The translations under genes were made by a program, and so were the position numbers. A stretch of 64,000 nucleotides of DNA from Pseudonocardia bannensis (GTDB taxonomy: Bacteria; Actinomycetota; Actinomycetes; Mycobacteriales; Pseudonocardiaceae): the NCBI RefSeq assembly GCF_012911875.1, contig NZ_JAAXKZ010000006.1, positions 28,668 to 92,667 on the forward strand. The letters are read 5' to 3'. Shown piece by piece: positions 33,397 to 42,857 of the stretch. The notes beneath the pieces were generated by a model that searched no databases, was not told the DNA's origin, and was given only the letters and a program-made list of their open reading frames with translations. The first letter of the stretch is position 1, and every line of letters starts with the position of its first letter.

Positions 33397-34893
33397 GTGG
33401 CGCAGGATCCGGCGCCGGCGCCGGCCGAGCCCGGCGCCGGTGGCAACGGACGACCGGAGCGGCTGTCCTCGGCCACCCTGGGCGCCGGGCCCCGGCACCC
33501 GATCCTCGCATCGGCCGACAGCGAGGGTTTCGGCTCGCTGCGCCGGCCCGCCGTCCCGCGCCGGGACCGATACGCGCTCGGGCGGAGCCTGCGCGAGCGG
33601 GCCCCCCGCTCGGCGCTGGGCCGGTGGGCGGCCCCGGGGAACCGCCCCGACCCGGTCGAGCAGATCATCGCGAGCCACGAGGGCCGGGTGGAGCGGCTCA
33701 TCCCGGTGCGGGTCGGCCGGATGGCCGCGTCGCCGTACGCGTTCCTGCGCGGCTCGGCGGGGATCATGGCCGAGGACTTCGGGCGGCTGCCGGCCACCGG
33801 GATCACGCCCGTCATCTGCGGCGACGCGCATCTGGGCAACTTCGGCTTCTACGCCTCCCCCGAACGCGACCTGGTCTTCGACCTCAACGACTTCGACGAA
33901 GCCCACCCCGGGGCCTGGGAGTGGGACCTGCGCCGCCTCGTCGCCAGCGTCTGGGTCGCCGGCCGCCAGAACAACGCGTCCGAACAGGACTGTGGCGAGG
34001 CCGTCACGCGCTGCGTCGCCGCCTACCGCCGGCACCTGAGCTACCTGGCCGACCAGCCGCTGCTGGGCCGCTCCTACGAACGGGTCGATCTCGACCGGTT
34101 GCGCCGCACCGCCACCCACGACGCGACGAGCCGGGAGATCGACCAGGCGGCGCGGCGGGCCCGGCGGCGCACGAGTGACCGAGCGCTGCCCCGCTTCACT
34201 CGCGAACTCGACGGGACCCGCCGCATCATTTCCGAACCCCCGCTGATCACCCGTCCCGACGCCGCGCAGGCCGAGCGACTGGTCGCGGCGCTCGACGAGT
34301 ACCTGGACACGCTGCCTCCGCAGTGGGCCCGCGTCCTGGGCGGTTACCACCTCGTCGACGTCGCGCACAAGGTGGTCGGGGTGGGCTCGGTCGGGTTGCG
34401 CGCCTACATCGCGCTCTGCGAGGGCAGTAGCCCGGACGACGTCGTGTTCCTGCAGCTCAAGCAGGCGCGCCGCTCGGTCGTCGCCCGGTTCGTGCACGGC
34501 GAGTCGGCCCGGCACGCGCACCAGGGGCACCGGGTCGTGGAGTACCAGCAGGCGCTGCAGACCGTCAGCGACCCGCTGCTGGGCTGGACGACCGTGGGCG
34601 CCCGGCAGTACTACGTGCGCCAGTTCCGGGACATGAAGGGAGCGGTCGTCCTCGACGGGATCGACGCTCCCGCACTCGCCGACTACGCAGGGGTGTGCGG
34701 TCTGCTGCTCGCCAAGGGTCACGCCCGCACCAGCGGGGCGTCGATGATCGCCGGCTACCTCGGTGGCAGCGACAAGGCCGACCGCGCACTGTGCCGGTTC
34801 GCCCGCAGCTACGCCGACCAGACCGAACGTGACCACCACGCGCTGGTCGCCGCCGTCGGACGCGGCGTGCTGCCCGCCGCCGTGGGGGTGTGA
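33397..34893 (+). CDS. DUF2252 family protein
   Basis: 498 aa, cytoplasmic by composition. DUF2252 markers: FLRGSAGIMAEDF, ICGDAHLGNFGFYASPERDLVFDLNDFDEAHPG (a GDxHxGN...DFD pattern like the catalytic loop and metal site of aminoglycoside-phosphotransferase-fold kinases) and WEWDLRRLVAS. Later blocks KVVGVGSVGLRAY and QLKQARRS also fit the family. The biochemical function is not established; the motifs suggest a small-molecule kinase (inference). GTG start at 33397. Its stop overlaps or adjoins the next gene, placing it in the PfkB-glgC-glgA-fba operon. Confidence 0.88.
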   Translation: MAQDPAPAPAEPGAGGNGRPERLSSATLGAGPRHPILASADSEGFGSLRRPAVPRRDRYALGRSLRERAPRSALGRWAAPGNRPDPVEQIIASHEGRVERLIPVRVGRMAASPYAFLRGSAGIMAEDFGRLPATGITPVICGDAHLGNFGFYASPERDLVFDLNDFDEAHPGAWEWDLRRLVASVWVAGRQNNASEQDCGEAVTRCVAAYRRHLSYLADQPLLGRSYERVDLDRLRRTATHDATSREIDQAARRARRRTSDRALPRFTRELDGTRRIISEPPLITRPDAAQAERLVAALDEYLDTLPPQWARVLGGYHLVDVAHKVVGVGSVGLRAYIALCEGSSPDDVVFLQLKQARRSVVARFVHGESARHAHQGHRVVEYQQALQTVSDPLLGWTTVGARQYYVRQFRDMKGAVVLDGIDAPALADYAGVCGLLLAKGHARTSGASMIAGYLGGSDKADRALCRFARSYADQTERDHHALVAAVGRGVLPAAVGV

Positions 34894-34961
34894 CGACGGG
34901 CGGCCCGGCACCACCCGAGCCACCACCTGCACACGACGCGGAACTCCGGGAGGAGGGTGTG

Positions 34962-35957
34962 ATGTCCGTTCACGCAGCGACCGGTGAGCAGGGCGCCGGC
35001 CTGATCGCGGTGGCCGGGGAGGCCAGGGCCGACCTGGTTCCCGCGGGTGACGGTCTGCTGCGGGTGGCCCCGGGCGGAAGCTCGATGAACGTGGCCGTCG
35101 GGCTGGCCAGGCTCGAGGTGCCGGTCCGGATGCTGGCCCGGATCGCCGACGACCTGCTCGGCCGGCGGCTGCGGTCCCACCTGCAGCGCAACGGCGTCGA
35201 CCTGTCGCGGGTGGCGACCGCGGCGGAACCGACGTCGCTGGCGATCGTGGACGCACGCCCGGACGGGGACGCCACCTACGACTTCCGGATCGCCGGCACC
35301 GCGGACCGGCAGTGGAGCGACTTCGAACTGATCGGTGCCGTGGACGGGGAGGTCGTGGCGGTGCACGCCGGCTCGACGGCGATGGTGACCCCGCCGGGGG
35401 CGCGCCCCCTGCGACGGCTGCTCGCCCGGGCGCGCAGCGGTGCCACCATCTCCTACGACCCCGACTGCCGCCCCGGCCTGATGGAGGCCCCGGAAGCGGT
35501 GCTGCCGCGGGTGCACGAGGTGCTCGCGGTCAGCGACATCGTGAAGGTCAGTGCCCGGGACCTCGCCTGGCTCACCCCCGGCCGCACCCCCTCCGACGTA
35601 CTGGCCGACTGGCTGCACCGCGGGCCCGTGCTCGCCGTGGTCACTCTCGGCGCCCGCGGCGTGGTCGCCGGCACCGCGGCGGGCAGCGCGCCGGTGTGGC
35701 GTCCCGCGGTGCCGGTGACCGTGGTGGACACGATCGGCGCGGGCGACGCGTTCTCGGCCGGGCTGCTGGCCGGGTTGCACCGGCGCGGTCTCCTCGGCGC
35801 GGACCGGCGGCGGGGACTGGCCACGTTGCCCGCGCTGGCGCTGGCCGACCTGCTCGACGAGGCGGCGCTGGTCGCGGCGGTGGCCTGCACCCGCCCTGGT
35901 GCGGATCCGCCGACGGCCGCCGAGTTGGCCACCGTCGAACTGACCCAACCGGTGTAG
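34962..35957 (+). CDS. PfkB-family carbohydrate kinase
   Basis: 331 aa from the ATG at 34962, preferred over an in-frame start 72 bp upstream because GGGAGGAGGG lies directly before it. Ribokinase fold: substrate site [14 protein letters not shown] near residue 40, [11 protein letters not shown], anion-hole/catalytic [16 protein letters not shown] near residue 260. Substrate unknown; since glgC, glgA and fba follow, fructose-6-phosphate (a PfkB phosphofructokinase) is one option, but fructokinase or an adenosine-type kinase is equally possible. 28 bp upstream of glgC. Confidence 0.85.
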   Translation: MSVHAATGEQGAGLIAVAGEARADLVPAGDGLLRVAPGGSSMNVAVGLARLEVPVRMLARIADDLLGRRLRSHLQRNGVDLSRVATAAEPTSLAIVDARPDGDATYDFRIAGTADRQWSDFELIGAVDGEVVAVHAGSTAMVTPPGARPLRRLLARARSGATISYDPDCRPGLMEAPEAVLPRVHEVLAVSDIVKVSARDLAWLTPGRTPSDVLADWLHRGPVLAVVTLGARGVVAGTAAGSAPVWRPAVPVTVVDTIGAGDAFSAGLLAGLHRRGLLGADRRRGLATLPALALADLLDEAALVAAVACTRPGADPPTAAELATVELTQPV

Positions 35958-35985
35958 TCGCGGCACGACGACCAGGAGGTATGAC

Positions 35986-37224
35986 GTGACCGAACCCCGT
36001 GTACTCGGCATCGTGCTGGCCGGCGGCGAGGGCAAACGGCTCTTCCCCCTGACCGCGGACCGGGCAAAGCCCGCCGTCCCCTTCGGTGGGCTCTACCGGC
36101 TCATCGACTTCGCACTGTCCAACCTGGTCAACGCCGGGTGCCTGCGGCTCTGCGTGCTGACCCAGTACAAGAGCCACAGCCTGGACCGGCACATCAGCAC
36201 GACGTGGCGGCTGAGCAGCCTGCTGGGCAACTACGTGACCCCGGTCCCCGCGCAGCAGCGGCTCGGCCCGCACTGGTACACCGGCTCGGCGGACGCGATC
36301 TACCAGTCGCTCAACCTGATCCACGACGAACGACCGGACCTGGTCGTCGTGTTCGGCGCCGATCACGTCTACCGGATGGACCCACGCCAGATGTGGGCCG
36401 AACACCTCGACAACGGGGCCGGCGTCACGGTCGCCGCGATCCCGGTGCCCCGCGAGGAGGCCACGGCGTTCGGGGTGATCCAGACCGCCGCGGACGGCCA
36501 CCGGATCGAGGCGTTCCTGGAGAAGCCGGCCGCTCCACCCACCCTTCCCGGCCGGCCTGACGAGACCTACGCCTCGATGGGCAACTACGTCTTCTCGACC
36601 GACGCCCTGATGGAGGCGCTGCGCTCCGACGCCGACACCGAGGGCAGCCGCCACGACATGGGCGGCGACATCATCCCGATGCTCGTGAAGTCGGGCACCG
36701 CGCACGTCTACGACTTCCAGACCAACGACGTCCCCGGCGCCTCTCCCGGCGACGCCGGCTACTGGCGCGACGTCGGCACGCTGGACTCCTACTTCGACGC
36801 GCACATGGACCTGTGCGCCGTCGCCCCGGTGTTCGACCTCTACAACGACCGCTGGCCGATCCTCACCCACGTCCCCTCCCACCCGCCGGCGAAGTTCGTG
36901 CACGACGACGGCGACCGGGTCGGGCGCGCGATCAACAGCGTGGTGAGCAACGGCGTCATCGTCTCCGGCGGGCTGGTCCGCGACTCGGTGCTGTCCCCCG
37001 GCGTCCGGGTGGACAGCTGGGCCCGGGTGGAGCGCTCGGTCGTGATGGACGGGACCCGGATCGGGCGGCATGCCGTGGTCCGCGACGCGATCCTGGACAA
37101 GAACGTCGTCGTACCCGAGGGGGCCGAGGTCGGCGTGGACAAGGATCACGACCGGGCGCGCGGGTTCACCGTCTCCGACCGCGGCGTCACGGTGGTCGGC
37201 AAGGCTCAGCAGGTGACCAGGTGA
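35986..37224 (+). CDS. glgC: Glucose-1-phosphate adenylyltransferase
   Basis: Makes ADP-glucose for glycogen, 412 aa. GTG start after AGGAGG. Motifs: [26 protein letters not shown] (nucleotide site, residues ~10-35), [31 protein letters not shown] and [10 protein letters not shown], plus a C-terminal left-handed beta-helix ([20 protein letters not shown]). Translationally coupled to the next gene (GTGA). Provides ADP-glucose to the GlgA/GlgM enzyme. Confidence 0.96.
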   Translation: MTEPRVLGIVLAGGEGKRLFPLTADRAKPAVPFGGLYRLIDFALSNLVNAGCLRLCVLTQYKSHSLDRHISTTWRLSSLLGNYVTPVPAQQRLGPHWYTGSADAIYQSLNLIHDERPDLVVVFGADHVYRMDPRQMWAEHLDNGAGVTVAAIPVPREEATAFGVIQTAADGHRIEAFLEKPAAPPTLPGRPDETYASMGNYVFSTDALMEALRSDADTEGSRHDMGGDIIPMLVKSGTAHVYDFQTNDVPGASPGDAGYWRDVGTLDSYFDAHMDLCAVAPVFDLYNDRWPILTHVPSHPPAKFVHDDGDRVGRAINSVVSNGVIVSGGLVRDSVLSPGVRVDSWARVERSVVMDGTRIGRHAVVRDAILDKNVVVPEGAEVGVDKDHDRARGFTVSDRGVTVVGKAQQVTR

Positions 37225-38387
37225 GCGCCGCGGACGAGCGGACGGGCACGCTGCGCGTGGCCCTGCTGACCAGGGAGTACCCGCCCGAGGTCTACGGCGG
37301 AGCGGGGGTCCACGTCGAGTACCTGGCCCGCGAGCTGTCCGCGCACGTCGACCTCACCGTGCACTGCCAGGGCGCCGACCGCCCGACGGCCATCGCCCAC
37401 CGGCCGTGGGACCATCTGAGCTCGTCGAACCAGGCGTTGCAGACGATCTCCACCGGCCTGTCGATGGCGGCGGCGCTGTCCTCGGTCGACCTGGTGCACT
37501 CCCACACCTGGTACGCCAACATGGCCGGGCACCTGGCGTCGCTGCTCTACCGGGTGCCGCACGTGGTGACCATGCACTCGCTGGAACCGCTGCGCCCCTG
37601 GAAGGCCGAGCAGCTCGGCGGGGGCTACGCCCTGTCGTCGTGGTGCGAACGCGACGCGGTGGAGTCCGCCGCCGCGGTGGTCGCCGTGTCGAAGGGCATG
37701 CGCGCCGACCTCCTCGAGGCCTACCCTGCCGTCGACCCCGACCGGGTCCGGGTGATCCACAACGGCATCGACGCCACCCAGTACGCCCCCGACCCGGCGA
37801 CTGACGTGTTGGCGCGCTACGGCATCGACCCGGACCGGCCCGCGATCGTCTTCGTCGGCCGCGTCACCCGGCAGAAGGGCGTCCCGGTCCTGCTCCGGGC
37901 GGCGGCACATCTCGACCCGGACACCCAGCTCGTGCTGTGCGCCGGCCGGCCGGACACCCCCGAGCTGGCCGCGGAGGTGAGCCTGCTGGTCCACGACCTG
38001 CGGGCGGGCCGGCACGGGGTGGTCTGGCTGGACGGGATGCTCGATCGGCGCGAGGTCATCCAGCTGCTCAGCCACGCGACCGCGTTCGTGTGCCCGTCGC
38101 TCTACGAGCCTCTCGGCATCGTCAACCTGGAGGCGATGGCCTGCGGGACCGCGGTCGTCGCCTCCGACGTCGGCGGCATTCCCGAGGTCGTCGCCGACCA
38201 GCGGACCGGGCTGCTGGTGAAACCGGACGATCCCGCAGCCCTCGCCGAGGCTCTCAACATGCTGGGGCGCGATCCGGGGCTGGCGACCGTCATGGGCCGC
38301 GCCGGACGCGAACGCGCGATCGCCGACTTCGACTGGACCGCGATCGCCGCCCAGACCGCCGAGCTGTACGCCGAGATCACCGACTGA
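37221..38387 (+). CDS. glgM: GT4-family glycogen synthase / maltose-1-phosphate synthase
   Basis: 388 aa. It is a GT-B retaining glycosyltransferase of the short actinobacterial type (GT4), not the ~480-aa GT5 GlgA. N-terminal [24 protein letters not shown], central [16 protein letters not shown], and the E-x7-E donor motif in [21 protein letters not shown]. The mycobacterial relative (Rv1212c, GlgM) uses ADP-glucose and glucose-1-phosphate to make maltose-1-phosphate for the GlgE glucan route. GTG start overlapping the glgC stop. Whether glgE is present cannot be seen here. Confidence 0.9.
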   Translation: MSAADERTGTLRVALLTREYPPEVYGGAGVHVEYLARELSAHVDLTVHCQGADRPTAIAHRPWDHLSSSNQALQTISTGLSMAAALSSVDLVHSHTWYANMAGHLASLLYRVPHVVTMHSLEPLRPWKAEQLGGGYALSSWCERDAVESAAAVVAVSKGMRADLLEAYPAVDPDRVRVIHNGIDATQYAPDPATDVLARYGIDPDRPAIVFVGRVTRQKGVPVLLRAAAHLDPDTQLVLCAGRPDTPELAAEVSLLVHDLRAGRHGVVWLDGMLDRREVIQLLSHATAFVCPSLYEPLGIVNLEAMACGTAVVASDVGGIPEVVADQRTGLLVKPDDPAALAEALNMLGRDPGLATVMGRAGRERAIADFDWTAIAAQTAELYAEITD

Positions 38388-38405
38388 CATCCCGAGGAGG
38401 CCGCC

Positions 38406-39452
38406 GTGCCCATCGCGACACCCGAGATCTACAACCAGATGCTGGACAACGCCAAGGCCGGCGGATACGCCTACCCGGCCATCAACATCACCTCGTCGGC
38501 GTCGTTGAACGCGGCGCTGCGGGGACTCGCCGACGCCCGGAGCGACGGGATCCTGCAGGTCTCGACCGGCGGGGCCGAGTTCCTGTCCGGGGGCGCGGTG
38601 AAGAAGATGGTGACCGGCGCGGTGGCGTTCGCCGAGTTCGCGCACGTGGTCGCGGCCGAGTACCCGATCAACGTCGCGCTGCACACCGACCACTGCCAGA
38701 AGGAGAAGCTCGGCTCGTTCGTCCGGCCGCTCATCGCGATCAGTCAGGAGCGGGTGGACCGCGGCGAGGAACCGCTGTTCCAGTCACACATGTGGGACGG
38801 CTCGGCCGTGCCGCTCGGGGAGAACCTGAACATCGCGGCCGAACTGCTGGAGCAGTGCGCCAAGGCCCGCCTGGTGCTCGAGGTCGAGATCGGCGTGGTC
38901 GGCGGCGAGGAGGACGGCGTCGCCCACGAGATCAACGAGAAGCTGTACACGACCGCCGAGGACTTCGACCGAACCGTCGAGATCCTCGGCGCGGGCGAGC
39001 GGGGCCGGTACCTGCTCGCGGCCACGTTCGGCAACGTGCACGGGGTGTACAAGCCGGGCAACGTCCAGCTCCGCCCCGAGGTCCTCAAGACGGGTCAGGA
39101 GGTGGCCGCGCGCAAGCTCGGCCGACCGGAGGACTCGCACCCGCTCGACCTGGTCTTCCACGGCGGGTCCGGCTCGCTGCTCGAGGAGATCCACGAGGCC
39201 CTGTCCTACGGCGTGGTGAAGATGAACGTCGACACCGACATGCAGTACGCCTTCACCCGGCCGATCGCGGGCCACATGTTCACGCACTACGACGGCGTAC
39301 TCAAGATCGACGAGGGCGTCGGCGACAAGAAGGCCTACGACCCGCGGAACTACCTCAAGGCCGCCGAGCAGTCGATGGCGGCCCGGGTGACCGAGGCCTG
39401 CGAGAACCTGAAGTCGGCCGGCCACTCGCTCGCGACGGCCGGGGCCGGCTGA
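38406..39452 (+). CDS. fbaA: Class II fructose-1,6-bisphosphate aldolase
   Basis: Zinc-dependent aldolase splitting FBP to DHAP and glyceraldehyde-3-phosphate, 348 aa. Zinc/catalytic residues in ALHTDHCQKEK (~residue 97-107), second-site VLEVEIGVVGGEEDGV, zinc histidines in TFGNVHGVYKPGNVQL and LVFHGGSGS, then KMNVDTDMQYAFT for phosphate binding. GTG start after AGGAGG, 18 bp after glgM. Links the FruK product to the gap-pgk-gpm-eno genes in the same island. Confidence 0.95.
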   Translation: MPIATPEIYNQMLDNAKAGGYAYPAINITSSASLNAALRGLADARSDGILQVSTGGAEFLSGGAVKKMVTGAVAFAEFAHVVAAEYPINVALHTDHCQKEKLGSFVRPLIAISQERVDRGEEPLFQSHMWDGSAVPLGENLNIAAELLEQCAKARLVLEVEIGVVGGEEDGVAHEINEKLYTTAEDFDRTVEILGAGERGRYLLAATFGNVHGVYKPGNVQLRPEVLKTGQEVAARKLGRPEDSHPLDLVFHGGSGSLLEEIHEALSYGVVKMNVDTDMQYAFTRPIAGHMFTHYDGVLKIDEGVGDKKAYDPRNYLKAAEQSMAARVTEACENLKSAGHSLATAGAG

Positions 39453-39471
39453 GGCCACCGGAGCCCGTCCG

Positions 39472-41190
39472 TCAGGTGTGGACGTACTCGCCGGGGCCGT
39501 CCCCCCGGACCGGGTTGCGCCGGCTGCCCATGTCCGGCGGATCGACCAGCTCACCGGAGTGCTCCGCCGACCAGGCCGCCCAGTCCTCCCACCACGACCC
39601 GCTCCGCCGCTGGGCGGAGTCGCGCCAGTCGGCCGCGGCCGGGGGCAGGGACTCCCCCACCATGTGCCAGACCTTGGGCCCGGGCGGGTTCACGATCCCG
39701 GCGATGTGCCCACCGCTGCTCAGTACGAAGCGGACGGGGCCGCTGACCAGTCCCGTCGTCTTGTACGCCGACTCCCAGGGCACGATGTGGTCGTTGATCG
39801 CGCTGACCACGTAGGACGGGGACTTGATGGCGCTGAGGTCGATCACCTTGCCCGCGATCTCCAGCGTCCCCGCGGCGAGCTTGTTCTCGACGTAGAAGTT
39901 CCGCAGGTAGAACGCGTGCATCGCGGCCGGCATCCGGGTGCTGTCGGCGTTCCAGGCCAGGATGTCGAACGCCGGCGGATCCTGGCCCAGCATCCAGTTG
40001 GAGACCACGTAGTTGAAGATCAGGTCGTTGGCGCGCAGCACGTCGAACGTGCCGGCCATCGACTTGCCCTCCAGCGTCCCCTCCCGCCGCATCTTCTGCT
40101 CCAGGCGGGCGACGGTGCGCTCGTCGGTGAAGGTCCCGAGGGCACCGGGCTCGGCGTAGTCGAGCATGGTGTTGAGCAGGGTCAGGGCCCCGACGCGGCG
40201 GTCCCCGGCCTGGGTCAGGTACGCGGCGGTGATCGCGGTGAGCGCCCCGCCGAGGCAGAGCCCGACGATGTCGATCGTCTCGGCGCCGCTGATCTCCTCG
40301 ATGACGTCCAGCGCGGTGTGCGGGCCGTGCACCAGGTAGTCGTCCATGGTGGTGCCGGACATCTCGCGGGAGGGGTTGCGGTAGCTGATCGCGAACACGG
40401 TGCGGCCGTGCTGGACCGCCCACTCGATGAAGCTGCGTCCCGGGGCCAGGTCCATCACGTAGTACTTGTTGATCCACGGCGGGCTGCACAGCAGGGGCGT
40501 GGCGTGCACCTGGGGGGTCTGCGGCTCGTACTGCAGCAGCTCCATGAGGTCGTTGCGGTAGACGACCTTCGACGGTGTCGCCGCCAGGTTCCGGCCGACC
40601 TCGAATCCGCTGGCGTCCACCTGCCGGGGCCGGCCACCGTTGTGCAGCAGGTCGTCGACGAAGTGCCGGGCGCCGCGGGCCAGGCTGACGCCCGCGGTCT
40701 CGAAGGCGCGCTTGATCACGGCCGGGTTGCTGACCGGGAAGTTGGTGGGGGCGAGCGCGTCGAGCAGCAGGTCCACCGCCATGGCGGCCTTGCGCGCGAC
40801 CTCCGGCTCCACCGCCGCCGACCCGACCACGTCCCGGGAGAACCGGCTGCCGGCCAGGTAGGCCTGGCGCAGCGCGTAGAAGAGCGGGTTCGCGTCCCAG
40901 GCGGGGTCGGCGAAGCGGCGGTCCCGGGGGTCGACCGGCAGCGGCGGCTCGGGCTTCTGGCCCAGCCACCGGCTCGTCGCCACCAGCGGGATGCGGGCCA
41001 GGTCCGCGGCCAGCTGCGCCGCGGCGCGCACCGGCGCCGCCGGACTCGTCAGCGAGGCCCGCAGCGCCTGGACCATGGCCTCGCCGAAACCAACCGCGTC
41101 CAGATCCACCACGAGTCCGGATTCCGGACCCAACACATTCGCTGCACGCTCGCCGACGTCCCGGGGCGACTGGGGTAGGTCCTGAGCCAT
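39472..41190 (-). CDS. phaC: Poly(3-hydroxyalkanoate) synthase, class I type
   Basis: Polymerises 3-hydroxyacyl-CoA on the PHA granule surface, 572 aa from the ATG at 41190. N-terminal helical domain (residues 1-200) with NPLFYALRQAYL; alpha/beta hydrolase core with the lipase-like box GLCLGGALTAI (active Cys ~residue 310), Asp in SAINDHIVPWESAYKTT and His in SSGGHIAGIVNPP. Tryptophan motif PWINKYYVMDL present. The single-gene class I size argues against class III. Complements phaA-phaB 20 kb to the left. An inverted repeat lies in the divergent region upstream. Confidence 0.95.
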   Translation of the reverse strand: MAQDLPQSPRDVGERAANVLGPESGLVVDLDAVGFGEAMVQALRASLTSPAAPVRAAAQLAADLARIPLVATSRWLGQKPEPPLPVDPRDRRFADPAWDANPLFYALRQAYLAGSRFSRDVVGSAAVEPEVARKAAMAVDLLLDALAPTNFPVSNPAVIKRAFETAGVSLARGARHFVDDLLHNGGRPRQVDASGFEVGRNLAATPSKVVYRNDLMELLQYEPQTPQVHATPLLCSPPWINKYYVMDLAPGRSFIEWAVQHGRTVFAISYRNPSREMSGTTMDDYLVHGPHTALDVIEEISGAETIDIVGLCLGGALTAITAAYLTQAGDRRVGALTLLNTMLDYAEPGALGTFTDERTVARLEQKMRREGTLEGKSMAGTFDVLRANDLIFNYVVSNWMLGQDPPAFDILAWNADSTRMPAAMHAFYLRNFYVENKLAAGTLEIAGKVIDLSAIKSPSYVVSAINDHIVPWESAYKTTGLVSGPVRFVLSSGGHIAGIVNPPGPKVWHMVGESLPPAAADWRDSAQRRSGSWWEDWAAWSAEHSGELVDPPDMGSRRNPVRGDGPGEYVHT

Positions 41191-41265
41191 ACAACCATCC
41201 TGACGCCCGGAGAGCCGACCGTGCGCGCACTCCCGCTGACCGGAACATCGGCGGACCGGCACGCC

Positions 41266-41288
41266 CGTAGGGGACCACACTTCCTACG
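41266..41288. promoter_or_regulatory. Inverted repeat CGTAGG-N11-CCTACG between phaC and corA
   Basis: Two perfect 6-bp arms, 23 bp overall, in the short divergent gap between phaC (start 41190) and the CorA gene (start 41309). Size and location suit an operator acting on one or both genes. The regulator is unknown; a TetR- or LuxR-type dimer would fit the arm spacing (inference). Confidence 0.4.
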
Positions 41289-41308
41289 AACAGGCGGGTC
41301 GCGCGGGG

Positions 41309-42316
41309 GTGGTGGGCCGGATGAGCGCCGTGGACGTGCGCCTGGTGACTCCGGACGGGGTCGAGGACCGCCCGCCCGACGAGCTGGAGCTGTTGCTCAA
41401 GGACCAGGACGCGGGCGTGGTGTGGGTCGACGTCCCGGAGTGGGACGACGAGGCCGCCGGCCTGCTGACCCAGCATTTCGGCCTGCACCCGCGGGCCGTG
41501 CACGACTGCGCGCAGCGCAACCCGGTGCCCAAGGTGCACGTCTACCCGGACCAGGTGTTCGTCGTGTTGCACGCGCCCGAGCGCGGGGCGCGCGGCCACG
41601 TGCACTACGTCGAGCTCGATCAGTTCATCGGCCCGCGCCATCTCATCACCGTGCACGGCCCGCTGAACCCGGCGGTGGCACCGGAGGCCGCACAGGTCGA
41701 GACCCGGACGGTGCACCGCCGGCTGGAGGCCGGTCGGCTGCAGGTGAGCTCCTCCTACCAGCTGTCCTTCGTGCTGGTGAGCGCACTGAGCGCGAGATTG
41801 CGGGACTACCTGGCCGCGCTCACCGAGGAGGTCTGGCGGCTCGAGCGGGCGGTCACCGGTGGGCACCTCGGCGATGCCGAGCAGTTCCTGGAGGAGATGT
41901 TCCAGGTCCGCCACGGGCTGCTCGCCGTGCGCACCATGGCCGCCCTGAGCGGCGAGGTCTACGGTCGGATGGCCACCCTGGACGTGTTCGGGGCCGGGCC
42001 GGGCCACGGGTGGCTGATCGACCTCACCGACCAGTTCCGGCGGCTGCGCACGATGGCCGACGGACAGCGCGAGTACCTGCAGGGCGTGATCGAGTTCTAC
42101 CAGACCCGGACCAACACGAAGATGACGATCGCCGCGGAGCGGCTGGCCGTCATCGCCGCCGTGACGCTGCCCGTCACCGCGATCTCGTCGGTCATGGGCA
42201 TGAACGTGATCGTCAACGACTCCACCAAGGTCGGTGAGCTCGCGGTGCTGCTGACCGGGATGGCGATCATGTCGGCCGCCCTGCTCGTGTGGGCACGGCG
42301 AAAGGGCTGGTGGTAG
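41309..42316 (+). CDS. corA: CorA-family magnesium/cobalt transporter
   Basis: 335 aa from GTG 41309 (an ATG at 41321 is an equally good start). Long soluble N-terminal domain, helical stalk (residues ~190-270) and two C-terminal membrane helices; the pore signature GMN appears in SVMGMNVIVND near residue 297, after AAVTLPVTAIS. The C-terminus is positively charged (RRKGWW), as in CorA. Divergent from phaC. It probably imports divalent cations; ion preference cannot be read by eye. Confidence 0.93.
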   Translation: MVGRMSAVDVRLVTPDGVEDRPPDELELLLKDQDAGVVWVDVPEWDDEAAGLLTQHFGLHPRAVHDCAQRNPVPKVHVYPDQVFVVLHAPERGARGHVHYVELDQFIGPRHLITVHGPLNPAVAPEAAQVETRTVHRRLEAGRLQVSSSYQLSFVLVSALSARLRDYLAALTEEVWRLERAVTGGHLGDAEQFLEEMFQVRHGLLAVRTMAALSGEVYGRMATLDVFGAGPGHGWLIDLTDQFRRLRTMADGQREYLQGVIEFYQTRTNTKMTIAAERLAVIAAVTLPVTAISSVMGMNVIVNDSTKVGELAVLLTGMAIMSAALLVWARRKGWW

Positions 42317-42334
42317 GACCGCCGGGGACGGCGG

Positions 42335-42850
42335 TCAGGTCTCCCGGCCCCCGGGGCGCCACAGGTCGATCATCGTCTTCTCGAGGTCGGCCCACGTCCG
42401 GCTCCAGTCACGCAGGGGCACGAGGTTCGCCTCGAGAGCGCCGAGCTGCTCGTCGAACGCGGCGAGCTGGGTGCGCAGGGTCTGCAGCTGCGCCCGCCGG
42501 GCCGCGATGTCGTCGAGCAGAGCCTGCAGCTGGGTGGCCGACACGGTCCACGGTGGGGTCAGGGGTGGCATCGGAGGGGTCCGGCCCGTCCCGCCGGCCG
42601 CGGCCGGCCAGCCGGGAATGCCGCCGCTGCGCAGCCGGTCGGCGAGCTGGGCGAGCTGGGCGGCGAACTGCGCCGGGTCGCCGCTCCCCCGGCCCGGCTG
42701 CTCCTGCGAGCGTTCGCCGTCGCCATCGCCGGTCATGGCGGCCATCATCCGGTCCGCCGCCCCCGGGCGCGCCGGTTCCCGCTCGGTGGAAGTGGCGCCC
42801 GCCGGGCACCCGGACGCGCGGCGGGCCCCGGCCGTCGTGGCCGCCCCCAC
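42335..42850 (-). CDS. Small coiled-coil protein, possible PHA granule-associated factor
   Basis: Up to 171 aa; more likely starts are ATGs at 42748 or 42736 (137 or 133 aa). Gln/Ala-rich helical N-part (PAQFAAQLAQLADRLRSGG), a Pro-rich hinge (PPMPPLTPPW) and a C-terminal coiled coil (LLDDIAARRAQLQTLRTQLAAF). It ends SRTWADLEKTMIDLWRP. I do not recognise a named family. The architecture (hydrophobic helix, Pro hinge, coiled coil with a Trp-rich end) and location one gene from phaC resemble PhaE/PhaR- or phasin-like accessory proteins, which is inference only. Converges with corA (18 bp between stops). Confidence 0.6.
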   Translation of the reverse strand: MGAATTAGARRASGCPAGATSTEREPARPGAADRMMAAMTGDGDGERSQEQPGRGSGDPAQFAAQLAQLADRLRSGGIPGWPAAAGGTGRTPPMPPLTPPWTVSATQLQALLDDIAARRAQLQTLRTQLAAFDEQLGALEANLVPLRDWSRTWADLEKTMIDLWRPGGRET

Positions 42851-42857
42851 GGATGCG

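Noticed and set aside
41191..41280. N-terminal extension of phaC by 30 residues
   Set aside because: The extra residues run through the inverted repeat and lack PhaC similarity; the ATG at 41190 gives a normal N-terminus.
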